Assembly: GCF_004664715.2 (NCBI RefSeq)
Contig: NC_051071.1
Coordinates: 5,419,501 to 5,483,500 of the forward strand
Length of the DNA: 64,000 nt
Origin: Peromyscus leucopus
Taxonomy: Eukaryota > Chordata > Mammalia > Rodentia > Cricetidae
Direction of reading: 5' to 3'
Of the stretch, positions 35,222-45,487 are shown piece by piece (within the stretch, counting starts at the first letter, position 1; each line of letters begins with the position of its first letter). The position numbers and the translations under genes were made by a program. The notes under the pieces are model-generated. The model was given only the letters and a program-made list of their open reading frames with translations. It had not been told where the DNA came from and did not search any database.

Positions 35222-35372
35222 TTTTTTTTTTTTTTTTTTTTTATTTTTTGGTTGTTTTTCGAGACAGGGTTTCTCTGTGTAGTTTTGGTGTCTGTCCTGG
35301 ATCTCGCTCTGTAGACCAGGCTGGCCTCGAACTCACAGAGATCCACCTGCCACTGCCTCCCGAGTGCTGGGA
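35222..35372 (-). repeat. B1 SINE (minus), truncated, with TSD
   Basis: Poly-T, 'tttttcgagacagggtttctctgtgtag' to 'gagtgctggga', where the B1 head is missing. Flanked by 'tcaaaacata' on both sides, a 10-bp target-site duplication in the L1 tail. Confidence 0.92.
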
Positions 35373-35382
35373 TCAAAACATA

Positions 35383-36025
35383 TTTTAAAGAAAGCTCTTA
35401 CCAGCCCACCACTTGGATAGTAAGTAAAATAAATGCAGTAGGCTGACCGCCTCAAATATTTTAAAATCCATGAGCTCAAACAAACACTAAAACAAGCAAC
35501 AGTCTGAGTCATCTCAGGAGGACATAGGGAACCAGTTCACAGTCTAAAAAGGACGTCTGTGCTCTTCTATCAGCTGTTCATTTGAGTAAATAATACTTTA
35601 AGGAAAAAAAAGTTTGCAAAAGAAAATTTTATTTGTAATAAATCCAATTAAGAAATTATCAAGTGATAATATATTAGAATATAAGGATTTGTTAAACCTC
35701 TAATTAATCACAGGAACTAACAAACTTTCCATAACACCACCAAAGTAGACAAGAAGACACGCTTCCTAAATGAGATATACACATACTCCACAAATATTCT
35801 TGGTTAAAAAAAGTCATTTAAAGCACATTAGTCCATACACAGGAGAACTAGAGAAGACAAAAGAACTTGCTAACTGACAGAACAAAGGAAGCCAGCGACA
35901 AAACCTAGATTATGGACAAATTATGACATGATCTCATTCTGTCAACAGAAGATGTGTTAGGAAAAGGAGACTTACAGACTAAATACAGACTTCGGTAATA
36001 CAGCAATTGATTATATAGCTCCTAA
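35383..36025. other. Intron, nothing recognised
   Basis: No gene or clear repeat before the LTR fragment at 36026. Confidence 0.35.
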
Positions 36026-36152
36026 GTGAGGTTAGCTGTGGATGGTTCTGTTTCTCTGATCTTTTAGCATTCACCCCAATATCTGGCTCCTGAGAGTTTT
36101 TTTAATTATTATTATTATTGTTAATAAGACCCTTTAAGGTTCATGCTACATC

Positions 36153-36170
36153 TGGCGCCCAATGTTCGTG
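36153..36170 (+). promoter_or_regulatory. Primer binding site, tRNA-Lys type
   Basis: TGGCGCCCAA, then a diverged remainder, 2 bp after the LTR end 'gctaca'. The first ten bases fit the tRNA-Lys site used by class II ERVs; the following bases (tgttcgtg) no longer match. Confidence 0.8.
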
Positions 36171-36324
36171 GTACGAATTCGAGAAAAAGCTACTTGCCTG
36201 TGGCCTTGCAGGCCCCAGCTTAGACCCAAGCTACACGTTGCCAGTTGTGATGGCACACTGGTTTGATTTACTGAAGGAGGCAGAGGCAGGAGGATCCCAA
36301 GTTTGAGGCCGGCCTAGGAGGCTT

Positions 36325-36660
36325 GCTTGCTAAGGAGAAGCTTCGGCTGAGGCCAAGCCACAAAAGGTGGTGGTGTGGGACCATGGAGGCAGCAGCTGCT
36401 GTTCCGAGTTGCTGGCTCCTTTTCATTGTGTTGGTGATTGCGGTGATGCTGTTACCGGGGATGAAAGGTTTACTGCTGCTTGTTCAGAGAATTGCCAAGA
36501 CCATTGTGTTACAAGAAAGCATCGGCAAAGGTCAGTTTGGAAAAGTTTGGCAAGACAAATGGTGGGGAGAAATTGCTGTGGAGATTTTCTCTTCTAGGGA
36601 AGAACATTATGGTTCCGAGATACAGACATTTATCAGACTGTGATTGCTCCAAACTACAGG
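36325..36660 (+). pseudogene. TGFBR1 (type I TGF-beta receptor) fragment captured in LTR element
   Basis: The leader 'ccacaaaaggtggtggtgtgggaccATGG' resembles the TGFBR1 5' UTR, and the ATG at 36383 opens MEAAAAV...LLPG, a TGFBR1-type signal peptide. At about 36470 it jumps in frame to [27 protein letters not shown] and [10 protein letters not shown], the start of the TGFBR1 kinase (glycine-rich loop and the beta-3 strand). The ectodomain, transmembrane helix and GS box are missing. The catalytic lysine of AVKIF is Glu. A frameshift follows near 36605; the correct text WFR...IYQTV continues in another frame to about 36645. Kinase-dead and truncated. The ACVR1B and ACVR1C kinases are similar, but the MEAA leader fits only TGFBR1 as I recall it. 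Confidence 0.8.
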
Positions 36661-36724
36661 GGGGGGGGGGCGCTCGCTCGCGCGCGCGCGCGCACACACG
36701 CACACACACACACACACACACACG
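36658..36724 (+). repeat. Compound microsatellite (G)n-(CG)n-(CA)n
   Basis: About 12 G, then cgctcgct, about 8 CG units, then CA units. Alternating purine-pyrimidine sequence able to adopt Z-DNA. Confidence 0.95.
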
Positions 36725-37588
36725 CCTGCAGGGAACTATGACCACACCTAACAACGACTTTGAAATATTAAAAAAGATGACAGGATCCCACAACAATTCC
36801 ACATGGACTATGGTAAAGCCATTAAGCTGATTAACAGCACAGAAATATTGGCTTTGGACTACAAACTGCTCAGGACAATTTCAGATGGCTAGCTGAGATG
36901 ATCCAGATTCACAGACTACTTGAGCAAGGACTTGAGACAAGCCCTGCACTTTACCATTATGCAGAAGCTGGACAAATGATACAACTAACTCTCTCAGGAC
37001 TTGACAATTAACCCCAGAATTTTCATTTCAGGATTCCCTAAAGATGTCTTCACCCCCAGAAAGCAGGAAGTAATTTTAAGAACACAACGCCCACATTCCC
37101 AAGAGGTGAGGTGGGTGGTTTTTGGTCATTTAATGAGTTATGGATATTGCCATTGTTTACTATGGTTGGATACAAGTTATTAATTGTTAATGGTCAAAAT
37201 AAAAAAGCTAAACAAAGGAGATTAGATACAAGGTTCTTGTTTTAAAAAAAAGAAAAAGAGGACATAGAAAAGGGTAGATCACTGAATCTACTCTGAAAAA
37301 AGGGAAGATATAGAAATGATAAGATAAAAGGTAGATTTTTTTGGATCTACTAAAAAAAGAGAATATGGATATAAGATAAAAAGGGAGATTATTGAATCTA
37401 CTTTTAAAAAGGAACTACTTGTTTTAAATAGGACAAGTAATTAATTTTTTTGTCTGAATTTGTTAAATGTTAATGGACTAGACATTGTTAATGTAATTCT
37501 TGACTGTATATATTGTATATACTTATTGGATATAGTTTTTCTTGTATTAGTTATAAGATTTTTTAAATTTTAGACAAAAAAGGGGAAA

Positions 37589-38056
37589 TATGGTGATATT
37601 GTGTTCCCCAATATATTGTGCACCATAATAAACTTATCTGGGGTCTGAGAACAGAACAGCCACTAGATATAGAGGCCAGAAAATGGTGACCTTTAATCCT
37701 AGCATTCCAAAGGCAAAGATCCATCTGGATCTCTGTGAGTTCAAGGCCACACTGGAAACAGCTGGGCATGGTGACACACACCTTTAATCCCAGGAAGTGG
37801 TGGCAGGAAGCAGAAAGGTATATAAGGCATGAGGACCAGGAACTAGAGCCTGGTTAAGCTTTTAGCAGTTCAGCTGAGATTCATTCCGGATGAGGACTCA
37901 GAGACTTCCTTCCAGTCTGAGAAAACAGGATCAGCTGAGGAATTGGCAAGGTGAGGTTAGCTGTGGCTTGTTCTGTTTCTCCCGTTTTTGTTTGTTTGTT
38001 TGTTTGTTTTTTGTTGTTTTTTTTAATTAATAAGACCCTTTAAGATTCGTGTTACA
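37589..38056 (+). mobile_element. 3' LTR of the TGFBR1-carrying element
   Basis: Directly after the purine tract; starts TATGGTGATATTGTG (TG mutated to TA if aligned to 13063) and ends 'aataagaccctttaagattcgtgttaca'. Contains B1-like segments as in 13063-13536, and 'aggtatataaggcatg' near 37815 as a TATA candidate. Confidence 0.8.
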
Positions 38057-38092
38057 TCTCCTAGCTGTATTCAGCTTAATGCACAATATAGC

Positions 38093-38226
38093 CAGCCATG
38101 GTGGCACATACCATTTTTAGTCCCAGCACTCAATCACTGTGAGTTTGAAGCCAACCTGGTCTACATGGCAAGTTCCATCCAGTGAGCGTTACACAGTAAG
38201 CCCTGTCTCAAGCAAATAAACAAAAA
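38093..38226 (+). repeat. B1 SINE, diverged
   Basis: 'gccagccatggtggcacataccatttttagtcccagcac' to 'aagccctgtctcaagcaaat'. Confidence 0.8.
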
Positions 38227-38442
38227 ACTCAATGTAAAAAATAAAGACCAGAATAAATAAAGTGGAAAACCTTGACAGCAATTTTGGTGGACTTTCCAAA
38301 GGATTTTTGGTAAAGCAGCGCCCTACAGCCTTCGCTACTTAGGAGGCAGAGGTAGGATGACTGCTTAGAGTTCATGAGATTTGAGAGCAAACTGGCTAAC
38401 AGACTTGTTTTCAATGACAAAAGTTAATTTGGGGGAGTAAGA

Positions 38443-38600
38443 GGCCTGGAGACATGGCTAAGTGATCAAGAGCACTGTAAATGCTGGTGCCCTATTCTGG
38501 CCTCTGCAGACACTGCACACATGCAGTACAGACATACATGCAGGCAAAACACCCATATACATAAAATAAATAATAGAATCTTCAAAAAATTAAATTTTCT
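38443..38600 (+). repeat. B2 SINE with internal deletion
   Basis: 'ggcctggagacatggctaagtgatcaagagcactg' joins directly to 'tgctggtgccctattctggcctctgcag'; A-rich end. Confidence 0.8.
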
Positions 38601-38745
38601 GGTGTGACATCATTGTTCTTGTCTTCAAAAATCTCCTTACTTTTTGGAGATTAATATTCTAGTGTTTTGTTGTTGAAATGATATACTGATCCCAAGGCCG
38701 TGAGGAAACAGAAAGTAATAATAAAGTAAGATCACCTCCAAGTTC

Positions 38746-38797
38746 TGTTTTTTTTTTTTTTTAAAAGATTTATTTATTATGCATACAGTGTTCTGCC
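38746..38797 (-). repeat. B2 3' fragment, minus strand
   Basis: Poly-T, 'aaaagatttatttattatgcatacagtgttctgcctg'. Confidence 0.75.
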
Positions 38798-39205
38798 TGT
38801 AATCTACAGTGGAGGTATCTTTGTGGATTTCTGGGGACCTCTCTAGCACTTTGCTTCCTGTTTTTCCTATTCCCCTGGGGTTTTCATTCATCTCGGTATC
38901 TCCCTCTCTGTTCTCCCACTCTGCTCCTGATCCAGCTGGGACCTCCCACTCCCCTAAGCTCTCTTTCCCCCCACCCTTGCCCTCCATTTGCCCCTCACTC
39001 CCAGTTTGCTCATGGAGATCTCATCCATTTCTCTGTCACTGGGCGATCCCTGTGTCTTTCTTAGGGTCCTCTTTACTAGGTAGCCTCCCTGGAGCTGTGG
39101 GTTGCCGTCTGGTTATCCTTTGCTTTTCATCTAGTATCCACTTATGACTGAGTATATACCTTGTCTGTCTTTCTGAGTCTGGGTTACCTCACTCAGGATG
39201 ATTTT
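38798..39205 (-). mobile_element. L1 fragment, minus strand
   Basis: In reverse it reads 'aaaatcatcctgagtgaggtaacccagactcagaaagacaa' and 'ataagtggatactagatgaaaagc', the same text as the plus-strand L1 at about 56020-56130. Sandwiched between two B2 pieces. Sense to Ccdc88a. Confidence 0.88.
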
Positions 39206-39392
39206 ATTTTATTTTTAAAGGTTTATTTATTATACATACAGTGTTCTGTCTGCATGTGTGCCTGCCTGCCAGAAGAGGGCACAGATCTTATTATAGATGG
39301 TTGTGAGCCACCATGTAGTTGCTGGGAACTGAACTCAGGACCTTTGGAAGAACAGGCAGTGCCCTTAACCCGTAAGCCATCTCTCCAGCCCA
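39206..39392 (-). repeat. B2 SINE, minus strand
   Basis: 'aaaggtttatttattatacatacagtgttctgtctgcatg' to 'aagccatctctccagccc'. Complete. Confidence 0.95.
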
Positions 39393-39861
39393 CAAATTAT
39401 TTTTATCTAAGATGAGAAAAACTGATGCTAATCTGAAATGTTTCACATTGATACAGGTTTTTATATATTAGTGCAAAAATAAATTTTTTGTTATGATATA
39501 TGCATATATATTTACATTCTTCTATTCCTGTTTGAAGTGTTATAACTGTGCAATGTTCTAAACTGCTGGGAAAAAAATCACAAGCAAAAGGACTTTAATG
39601 GAAATTTACATGTTGTCTGAAAAGCCAGAGACAGTGAATGATTGGAACAATGATAGGAAAAAGGAAAAAAAGAATTTATCTATGTCTGGCTGAACATGAT
39701 GAGCAAACACAGGGAAAAGCCTGACCTGAAGGTAAATGGTAAGTTGTAGAGGGCCAGAGGGATGTGAACTTTGCTGAATTTGAAGTGAAACTGTAAGATA
39801 TATGTGGGATTTAACCATATTATGTTAATTTAGTTTTCTTCATCTTAAAAATAGCTGATGA

Positions 39862-40036
39862 TGCCGGGCGGTGGTGGCGCACGCCTTTAATCCCAGCACT
39901 TGGGAGGCAGAGCCAGGCAGATCTCTGTGAGTTTGAGGCCAGCCTGGGCTACCAAGTGAGCTCCAGGAAAGGCGCAAAGCTACGCAGAGAAACCCTGTCT
40001 CGAAAAACCAAAAAAAAAAAAAAAAAAAAAAAAAAA
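39862..40036 (+). repeat. B1 SINE, full length and young, with TSD
   Basis: 'gccgggcggtggtggcgcacgcctttaatcccagc' to 'aaccctgtctcgaaaaacc' and poly-A; flanked by a perfect 'aaaaatagctgatga' on both sides. Confidence 0.97.
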
Positions 40037-40645
40037 TAGCTGATGAGTCTTCAATGAAAAATGTTTATGTTAAAAATGGAAATATATAAGGTCTATGTAT
40101 GTGGACATGTATGTGACTTATAGGTATGAATGAAAGTTGGATCCAACTGTGTGTATGTGTGCATGTAACTATTGTGTAATTTTAAACAGCAATCACATGG
40201 TCTTCCTCCATCTTGGCTGGTGAGCTCATCATGAAGTGGGCAGCAACATGGCTGGCAACAGTATTTAAATAAGGTTAAAGAATCTGTTCCTTGTATCTCC
40301 TTTTAGACTAGGAGGCAACAATCCTCATACATTTTGGATTGGGATAGATTTCTATATGATAATTCATGTCATAAAAATAAGGTTTATATAAGATAGGATT
40401 TAAAAATAATGCTTCATAAAATATTAAAGCTGCACTTCAATACTTTTATACACAAGAATGCCCCTTGCTCTGACAGGTAAACTTTGGAATTTAAGAGTCT
40501 CCCAGATGATAAGGGTCTTAAAGACATGAAGGGATCATGGGAAACAGCTGAGGGTTATGGATCTTAACAGTTTTGCCAGGTGATGGCCAGAGAAGCATGA
40601 GCCACAGAAAAATGGGATAGGCTTGATTCTAGAAGGTATTTTGGA
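40037..40645. other. Intron before ERV, not assigned
   Basis: No recognisable gene. It may contain further ERV or LTR sequence, but I cannot support a boundary. Confidence 0.3.
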
Positions 40646-41086
40646 AAGGAACCAAATGTAATAAATGTTCCATTTAATATACAACAAACTGATTGGCTAC
40701 TTCAAAATAATGATTCTTGGGCAATTGCTTTTGCTCAGTTTTTGGGTCAAATTGATAATCATTATCCTGCTGATCAACTATTACAGTTTGTTCAGATGCA
40801 TTCTTTTATTTTTCCTAAAGTATTAGTACATACTCCAGTGAAAGATGCTGCTTTGGTTTTTACTGATGGCTCTTCTAATGGGAAAGCAGCTTATGTGATT
40901 AATATGGTGAAGGACATGTAGTTCAAACCACTCCTGATTCAGCTCAAGATGCTGAGTTGAGCTGTTGGTTTTTCAAATCCTTAAAGATAATTCATTTAAT
41001 TTATATACAGATAATCAATATATTTATAGAGCTCTTCAAGTTATAGAAGCTGTTTCTTATATTAAAACTTTTAATGAGCAAATAAG

Positions 41087-41089
<3 letters not shown>

Positions 41090-41137
<48 letters not shown>

Positions 41138-41163
41138 TTCAGTTAATAAAATATTCTTAATTA
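41090..41163 (-). mobile_element. 74-bp retroposed scrap with 19-bp TSD
   Basis: About 46 T followed by 'atttcagttaataaaatattcttaatta', flanked by a perfect 19-bp duplication 'ttaatgagcaaataagaat' (41071-41089 and 41164-41182). In reverse it is a short 3' end plus poly-A, the hallmark of L1-mediated insertion with extreme 5' truncation. Confidence 0.85.
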
Positions 41164-41444
41164 TTAATGAGCAAATAAGAATGTTATTTCAACAAATTCA
41201 GGATGTCATTCATTTAAGTAAATTGCCATGTTTTATGGGACATACTAGAGCATGTTCAAATCTTCCTGGTCTGTTGTCTGAAGGTAATGCTTTAGCTGAT
41301 AAATTTACTCAGTTGATTGCTTTATCTCAAGCTGGGCTTGCTCAGCAATCACCTGCTTTGTATCATCAAAATAGTAAAAGCTTAAGAAAACGATTTGGTT
41401 TAACAAGGGAAACTACTCATCAAATTGTTAAGAAATGTGCTATG

Positions 41445-41591
41445 GCCGGGCGGTGGTGGTGCACACCTTTAATCCCAGCACTCGGGAGGCAGAGGCAGGC
41501 GGATCTTTGTGAGTTCAAGGCCAGCCTGGTCTACAGAGCAAGATCCAGGAAAGGTACCAAAGCTACACAGAGAAACCCTGTCTCAAAATAC

Positions 41592-41620
<29 letters not shown>
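41445..41620 (+). repeat. B1 SINE inserted in ERV integrase, with TSD
   Basis: Full-length B1 (gccgggcggtggtggtgcacacc...) with poly-A, flanked by 'aaatgtgctatg' on both sides (41433-41444 and 41621-41632). Confidence 0.97.
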
Positions 41621-41625
<5 letters not shown>

Positions 41626-42939
41626 TGCTATGTGTCCATAATATTTGCCTGTACCTCACTTTGGAGTAAATCCTCGAGGTCTTCTTTGTAATCATTTATG
41701 GCAAATGGATGTCATTCATATTATAGAATTTGGAAAATTGAAATATGTGCATGTGACAATTGATATTTATTCAAATTTTCAATGGCTACTGTTCAAATTG
41801 GTGAGGATACTAAACATAATTGTTCATTGCCTGAAATGTTTCTCCTATATGGGGACACCAAAAGTTATTAAAGCTATCAGTTTTGATGGATCTGGATGTA
41901 TTAATAAACTTTTTTAAATCAATTTTGCTCTCAATGGCAAATTGAACATAAAAAAGGTATTCTTTATAATCCTCAAGGAAAAGTATTTTTGAGTGAGCTT
42001 ATGACAATCTAAAAATGAAACTTCAAAACTAAAAATAAATAAATAAAAAAGGAGGAGTTATACCCCCCAGTCACCACATAATTCTTTAAATCTTGTTTTA
42101 AATTTTTGAAATGTGGATGCTGCTGGAAAATCTGCAGCTGATCAATTTTGGCATGAAGGCACCACCACAAAATTTGCTAAAGTTACATGGAAAGATCCTT
42201 GTACCGGTTTATAGAAGGGCCCTGACCCTGTTTAATATGGGGATGAGGGTAGGTTTGTGTCCTCTAACAGGATGAAAATGAAACTCATTGGTTGCCTGAA
42301 TGACTGGTGCAGTGTATGGAGCAGGGAGATGTTGATTCTGATGTTTCTGATGACCATCCAGAGATGCCAGATTGGGCCTATGTTCCTGATCCACCAATTT
42401 TACATCCTGCAACTTGGAAAGGAAAAGAAATTGTGGTTGCAGTTAATGATACCAGGCTTTTACATCGACCTTCCACCCAAGAGTTCCAGATTGCTTACCA
42501 TTTTTCTTACATTGGATATGGCAAAGGGATTCCTGTATGCTTTTACAAAGTTATTGCTTCCTCAAGGTGATTGGATAAGTAATATTTCACCCCCTCAATG
42601 ATTTCCTCCATGCACAAAAGAACTGAGAGAGTCTAACAAAACTTTGCTATGGAGATGATATACTGGCACTGTTCCTTTAAAGTATAACATCATGGGAACA
42701 TGGCAGTATATTCCTGATTGGTGCAGAAATCAGGACGACTACAGCAGAATCTTGGGACTAAGGACTGTCAGTTGGAATTTGTATTTGAGTACTGGATCTC
42801 TACAAACTTATGTTTGGAAACTTGCTGCTGCCATGGGAACAGTGACAGAAAATTCCAGTCGCTTGAAACCTGTTTGTCCTTTGAAAAGAACTGTTTTAGC
42901 TTGTGTTAAAATGCACTATGTTTGGGTGTGGAACATGAA

Positions 42940-43080
42940 TCACCAGTTTAGAGCACTGGATGTTCATCCAGAGGACTGGGGTTCAATTCCCAGCACCCAC
43001 ATGGCAGCTCATAACTGTCTGTAACTCCAGTTCCAGAGGATCCAACACCAATGCACATAAAATGAAGTTATATAAAAAAA
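42940..43080 (+). repeat. B2 SINE inserted in ERV env, with TSD
   Basis: 'cagtttagagcactggatgttcatccagaggactggggttcaattcccagc' to an A-rich tail. Flanks 'aaaatgcactatgtt' and 'aaaatgtgctatgtt' are a slightly diverged duplication; 5' head partly changed. Confidence 0.85.
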
Positions 43081-44155
43081 TGTGCTATGTTCTTTTAATT
43101 TGTGAGGCAAGTATTTCTATGAATGATTCTGTTTAATGTATCAAGTCTTAATTGTATTTTAACCAATTGTATTTCTCATATGGATAACCATACTCACGTA
43201 ATAGTGTTAAAACAACCTTCTTTTGTAATATTGCCAGTATATATGAGTGATCCATGATTTGATGATAAAAAGTTACAAGTGACTGAAGAAATGAAGAAAG
43301 CTTTAAGCACACAGAAGCCTGTTGCTGGATTAGTTATATAAGGAACTGCAGCTCTTGTTACTATGCTTGCTACTATTACTGTTGCTTCACTGCCTTTGTG
43401 TCAATCCTTCCAGACAGTAGGGTTTGTTAATGAATTGTCTATGAATGTTTCTATGACATTAGAGACTTAAGAAGATATAGATGTGAAAATAGAACATAAA
43501 TTGAATGTTTTGTATGGTGTGGTACAATTTCTTGGAGATGAGCTCCAAGCCTGAAAACTAGAGTACATTTGAAATGTCATGCTAATATGAATAGATTTGT
43601 GTTACATCTTCTGTGTATAATGAAAGTGCTATTGGATGGGGAAAGAGTTAAGGCACATCTTAAAGGAATTTGGTATGATTCTAATAAATCCTTAGATTGG
43701 TCTAAATTCCATCAAGAGATTATAGACATGAAAAAGGCTAAATTGGATTTTGATGCAGTTAAAACAGCTGAAGATATTCCAGAACAATTCAAAAGGGCTA
43801 TCCCCATGGTTATCATTTATTTCACTCTTAAGTAGTGTTGTAGTTATTGGAGCACGTGTCTTAGTAGGCATAATCTGTTTGCTTATAATTTTCAAACTGA
43901 TTTTGAATTTGTTACGGAGATTGGGCTCAGAACTCCATGGAGTTCTCCACACATTCCTCTGACTTGATACCAGAGGCTGGTAGCCAAAGACGGGTAAGTT
44001 TTCTTTGCCTCCTTTCCACCTAAGACAGGATGTGAGTGATGGAATTCACACTCCTATGACGGGTAAGATTGGAGTGTGGTAAGGAACAACCTAAGACAGG
44101 CAAAGTCATCTGAGTGATTCAGTGGAGTTTTAAAATAAATAAAAAAGGAGGAATT

Positions 44156-44603
44156 GTGGGAGCCCACAACTGACTCAGTTTCCCAGTTTGAATCTGAAGT
44201 CTATTCTGAGTCAATAGTTTAAGCTTCTGTGCTCCAGGGCTGTGAGAAAGTCCTGATTAGCCAGCAGAGCCTCCTTGAAGGGCTGTGAGAAAGTCCTAGT
44301 TAGCCCACAGGAAGAAACATACTATCTAGCTAGACACAGGATGCTGATGCCAGCCAGAGGTACATCAAGATAGAAAATGAAACTGCCTGCTCCTTGACGC
44401 AAGGCAGGATAGATAGTGGTTGAATGCCTAGGCTGTGCACTGTTCTACCTCTATCCTTCAAAACTGTATAGCTGGCTGTGAAATAAACTTGGAGCTGTCC
44501 GGCATTGACTGGCAGACCTCTCGACTCTTCTGTCTTCTTCATTGTCTCTTCAATCTGCATGCCTCTACCCAGCTGTCCAGCTGACTGTCGGCAGGCTCAG
44601 ACA
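44156..44603 (+). mobile_element. 3' LTR of the class II ERV
   Basis: TGTGGGAGCC start after the purine tract, CTCAGACA end; 448 bp. AATAAA is at 44482-44487. U3 contains a direct repeat of about 32 bp ('gggctgtgagaaagtcct(g/a)(a/g)ttagcc') at about 44237 and 44279, an enhancer-like duplication. It ends 265 bp from a Ccdc88a exon. Confidence 0.88.
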
Positions 44604-44608
44604 GAAAT

Positions 44609-44685
44609 GCAGGGGATTGAACCAAGGAAATCTCCATATACCAGGCAACTGCTCTACCACTGAGGTATATGCCAAGTCCACATCA
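44609..44685 (-). repeat. ID-type fragment, minus strand
   Basis: 'gggattgaaccaaggaaatctcc...caactgctctaccactgaggtata' reads in reverse as a tRNA-derived ID head. Confidence 0.65.
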
Positions 44686-44867
44686 CTATTACTGAATCTG
44701 AATGATAGAGTTTGGTTCATTCATTTCATTTAAGAATACGTGAGAAGAACTTAAACAATATTAAGAATACATTACAAATAAAAAATAAGTATACTAACAT
44801 TTATATACTATTAACATTTATATATACTAACATTTAACATGACAATAAAGATTACATTTTAATTTAC

Positions 44868-45052
44868 CTTTTTATTCAGTCTCTGGTTTTCTTTTTCAAT
44901 TTTTAGGATTTTGGAAGTGCTGCCTTCTGCAGAGTCCATAGTACTCCGAAGCTCTTCTACAGTTTTTGTCAAACTTTGGTTTTCCATCTCCAACTTTAAT
45001 AACTTACTGGATGTCAACTCATTTACTTCATGGCCCAAGGATTTCTGTGGTG
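44868..45052 (-). CDS. Ccdc88a: Ccdc88a exon, coiled coil (codons 236-297)
   Basis: 185 nt: two bases complete the split Ala codon, then 61 codons. Starts (A)PQKSLGHEVNELTSSKLLKL and ends ENQRLNKK at donor gtaaat; acceptor 'ttattacag'. The 3' end of a betaretrovirus-like ERV lies only 265 bp away (44603), in the 13.5 kb intron on the downstream side of the gene. Confidence 0.97.
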
Positions 45053-45487
45053 CTGTAATAATGAAAAATATGTCACTGGTATAACTATTTTTACTTTTTA
45101 ATATTAAGAATATCAATTTTTAATGTATCATGACACTTATCTTTAACTTTATAAAAAAATTATCTAAGATAGACACTATTAAACTAAATGAAACAAAGTC
45201 TTGAGCTTCTAACATAAACAATTTAGCCTAAAGAGACTATAGATTTCTAATCCCATGAGAAATTACTTGTTAATGACATGTCAATGAATCTTGGGTTATT
45301 CTATGAATTACAGCTATTGCTCTGCAATCTTACAAAATCACCTTGACTCAAAAAAGAAATATAAGGCACATTATAAATTTTTGGAGCAACTTCAAATATT
45401 AAAAGGCAGCTGAAGAAGAATCCTTATAAACGGTTTGAAGATCATATAATACATACTGCTCATATTCTAAATAAAGATGTTAATGCT

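Larger units (their letters stand above)
36026..38056 (+). mobile_element. Small class II LTR element carrying a TGFBR1-like host fragment
   Basis: Layout: truncated 5' LTR (36026-36150), PBS (36153-36170), a short leader with a B1-like piece (36274-36320), a TGFBR1-like segment (about 36325-36660), a G/CG/CA microsatellite (36658-36724), a non-coding 3' region shared with 22.2-23.9 kb (36740-37575), a purine tract (aaaaaaggggaaa), and a 3' LTR (37589-38056). No gag, pro or pol was seen, so it would depend on enzymes supplied elsewhere (inference). Antisense to Ccdc88a. Confidence 0.75.
40646..44155 (+). mobile_element. Class II (betaretrovirus-like) ERV remnant: RNase H, integrase, env
   Basis: Reverse-transcriptase end and RNase H from about 40650; an FTDGSS RNase H motif is near 40858. 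Integrase runs from about 41183 to 42310, with an H-x-H zinc-binding part, a DVIHI...IDIYS core stretch and a GPDPV-type C-terminal part. Env follows to about 43960, with a hydrophobic fusion-peptide-like segment near 43340 and a leucine-heptad transmembrane subunit. Many stops and frame changes break every gene. Three later insertions interrupt it: a 74-bp poly-T retroposon scrap, a B1 and a B2. It ends in a purine tract (aaaaaaggaggaat) at 44155. The gag side is missing. Antisense to Ccdc88a. Confidence 0.88.

Noticed and set aside
40965..41669. 234-codon plus-strand open frame
   Set aside because: It is ERV integrase text joined to a poly-T insert (poly-Phe), then a B1 and its poly-A (poly-Lys). 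A composite of insertions, not a gene.
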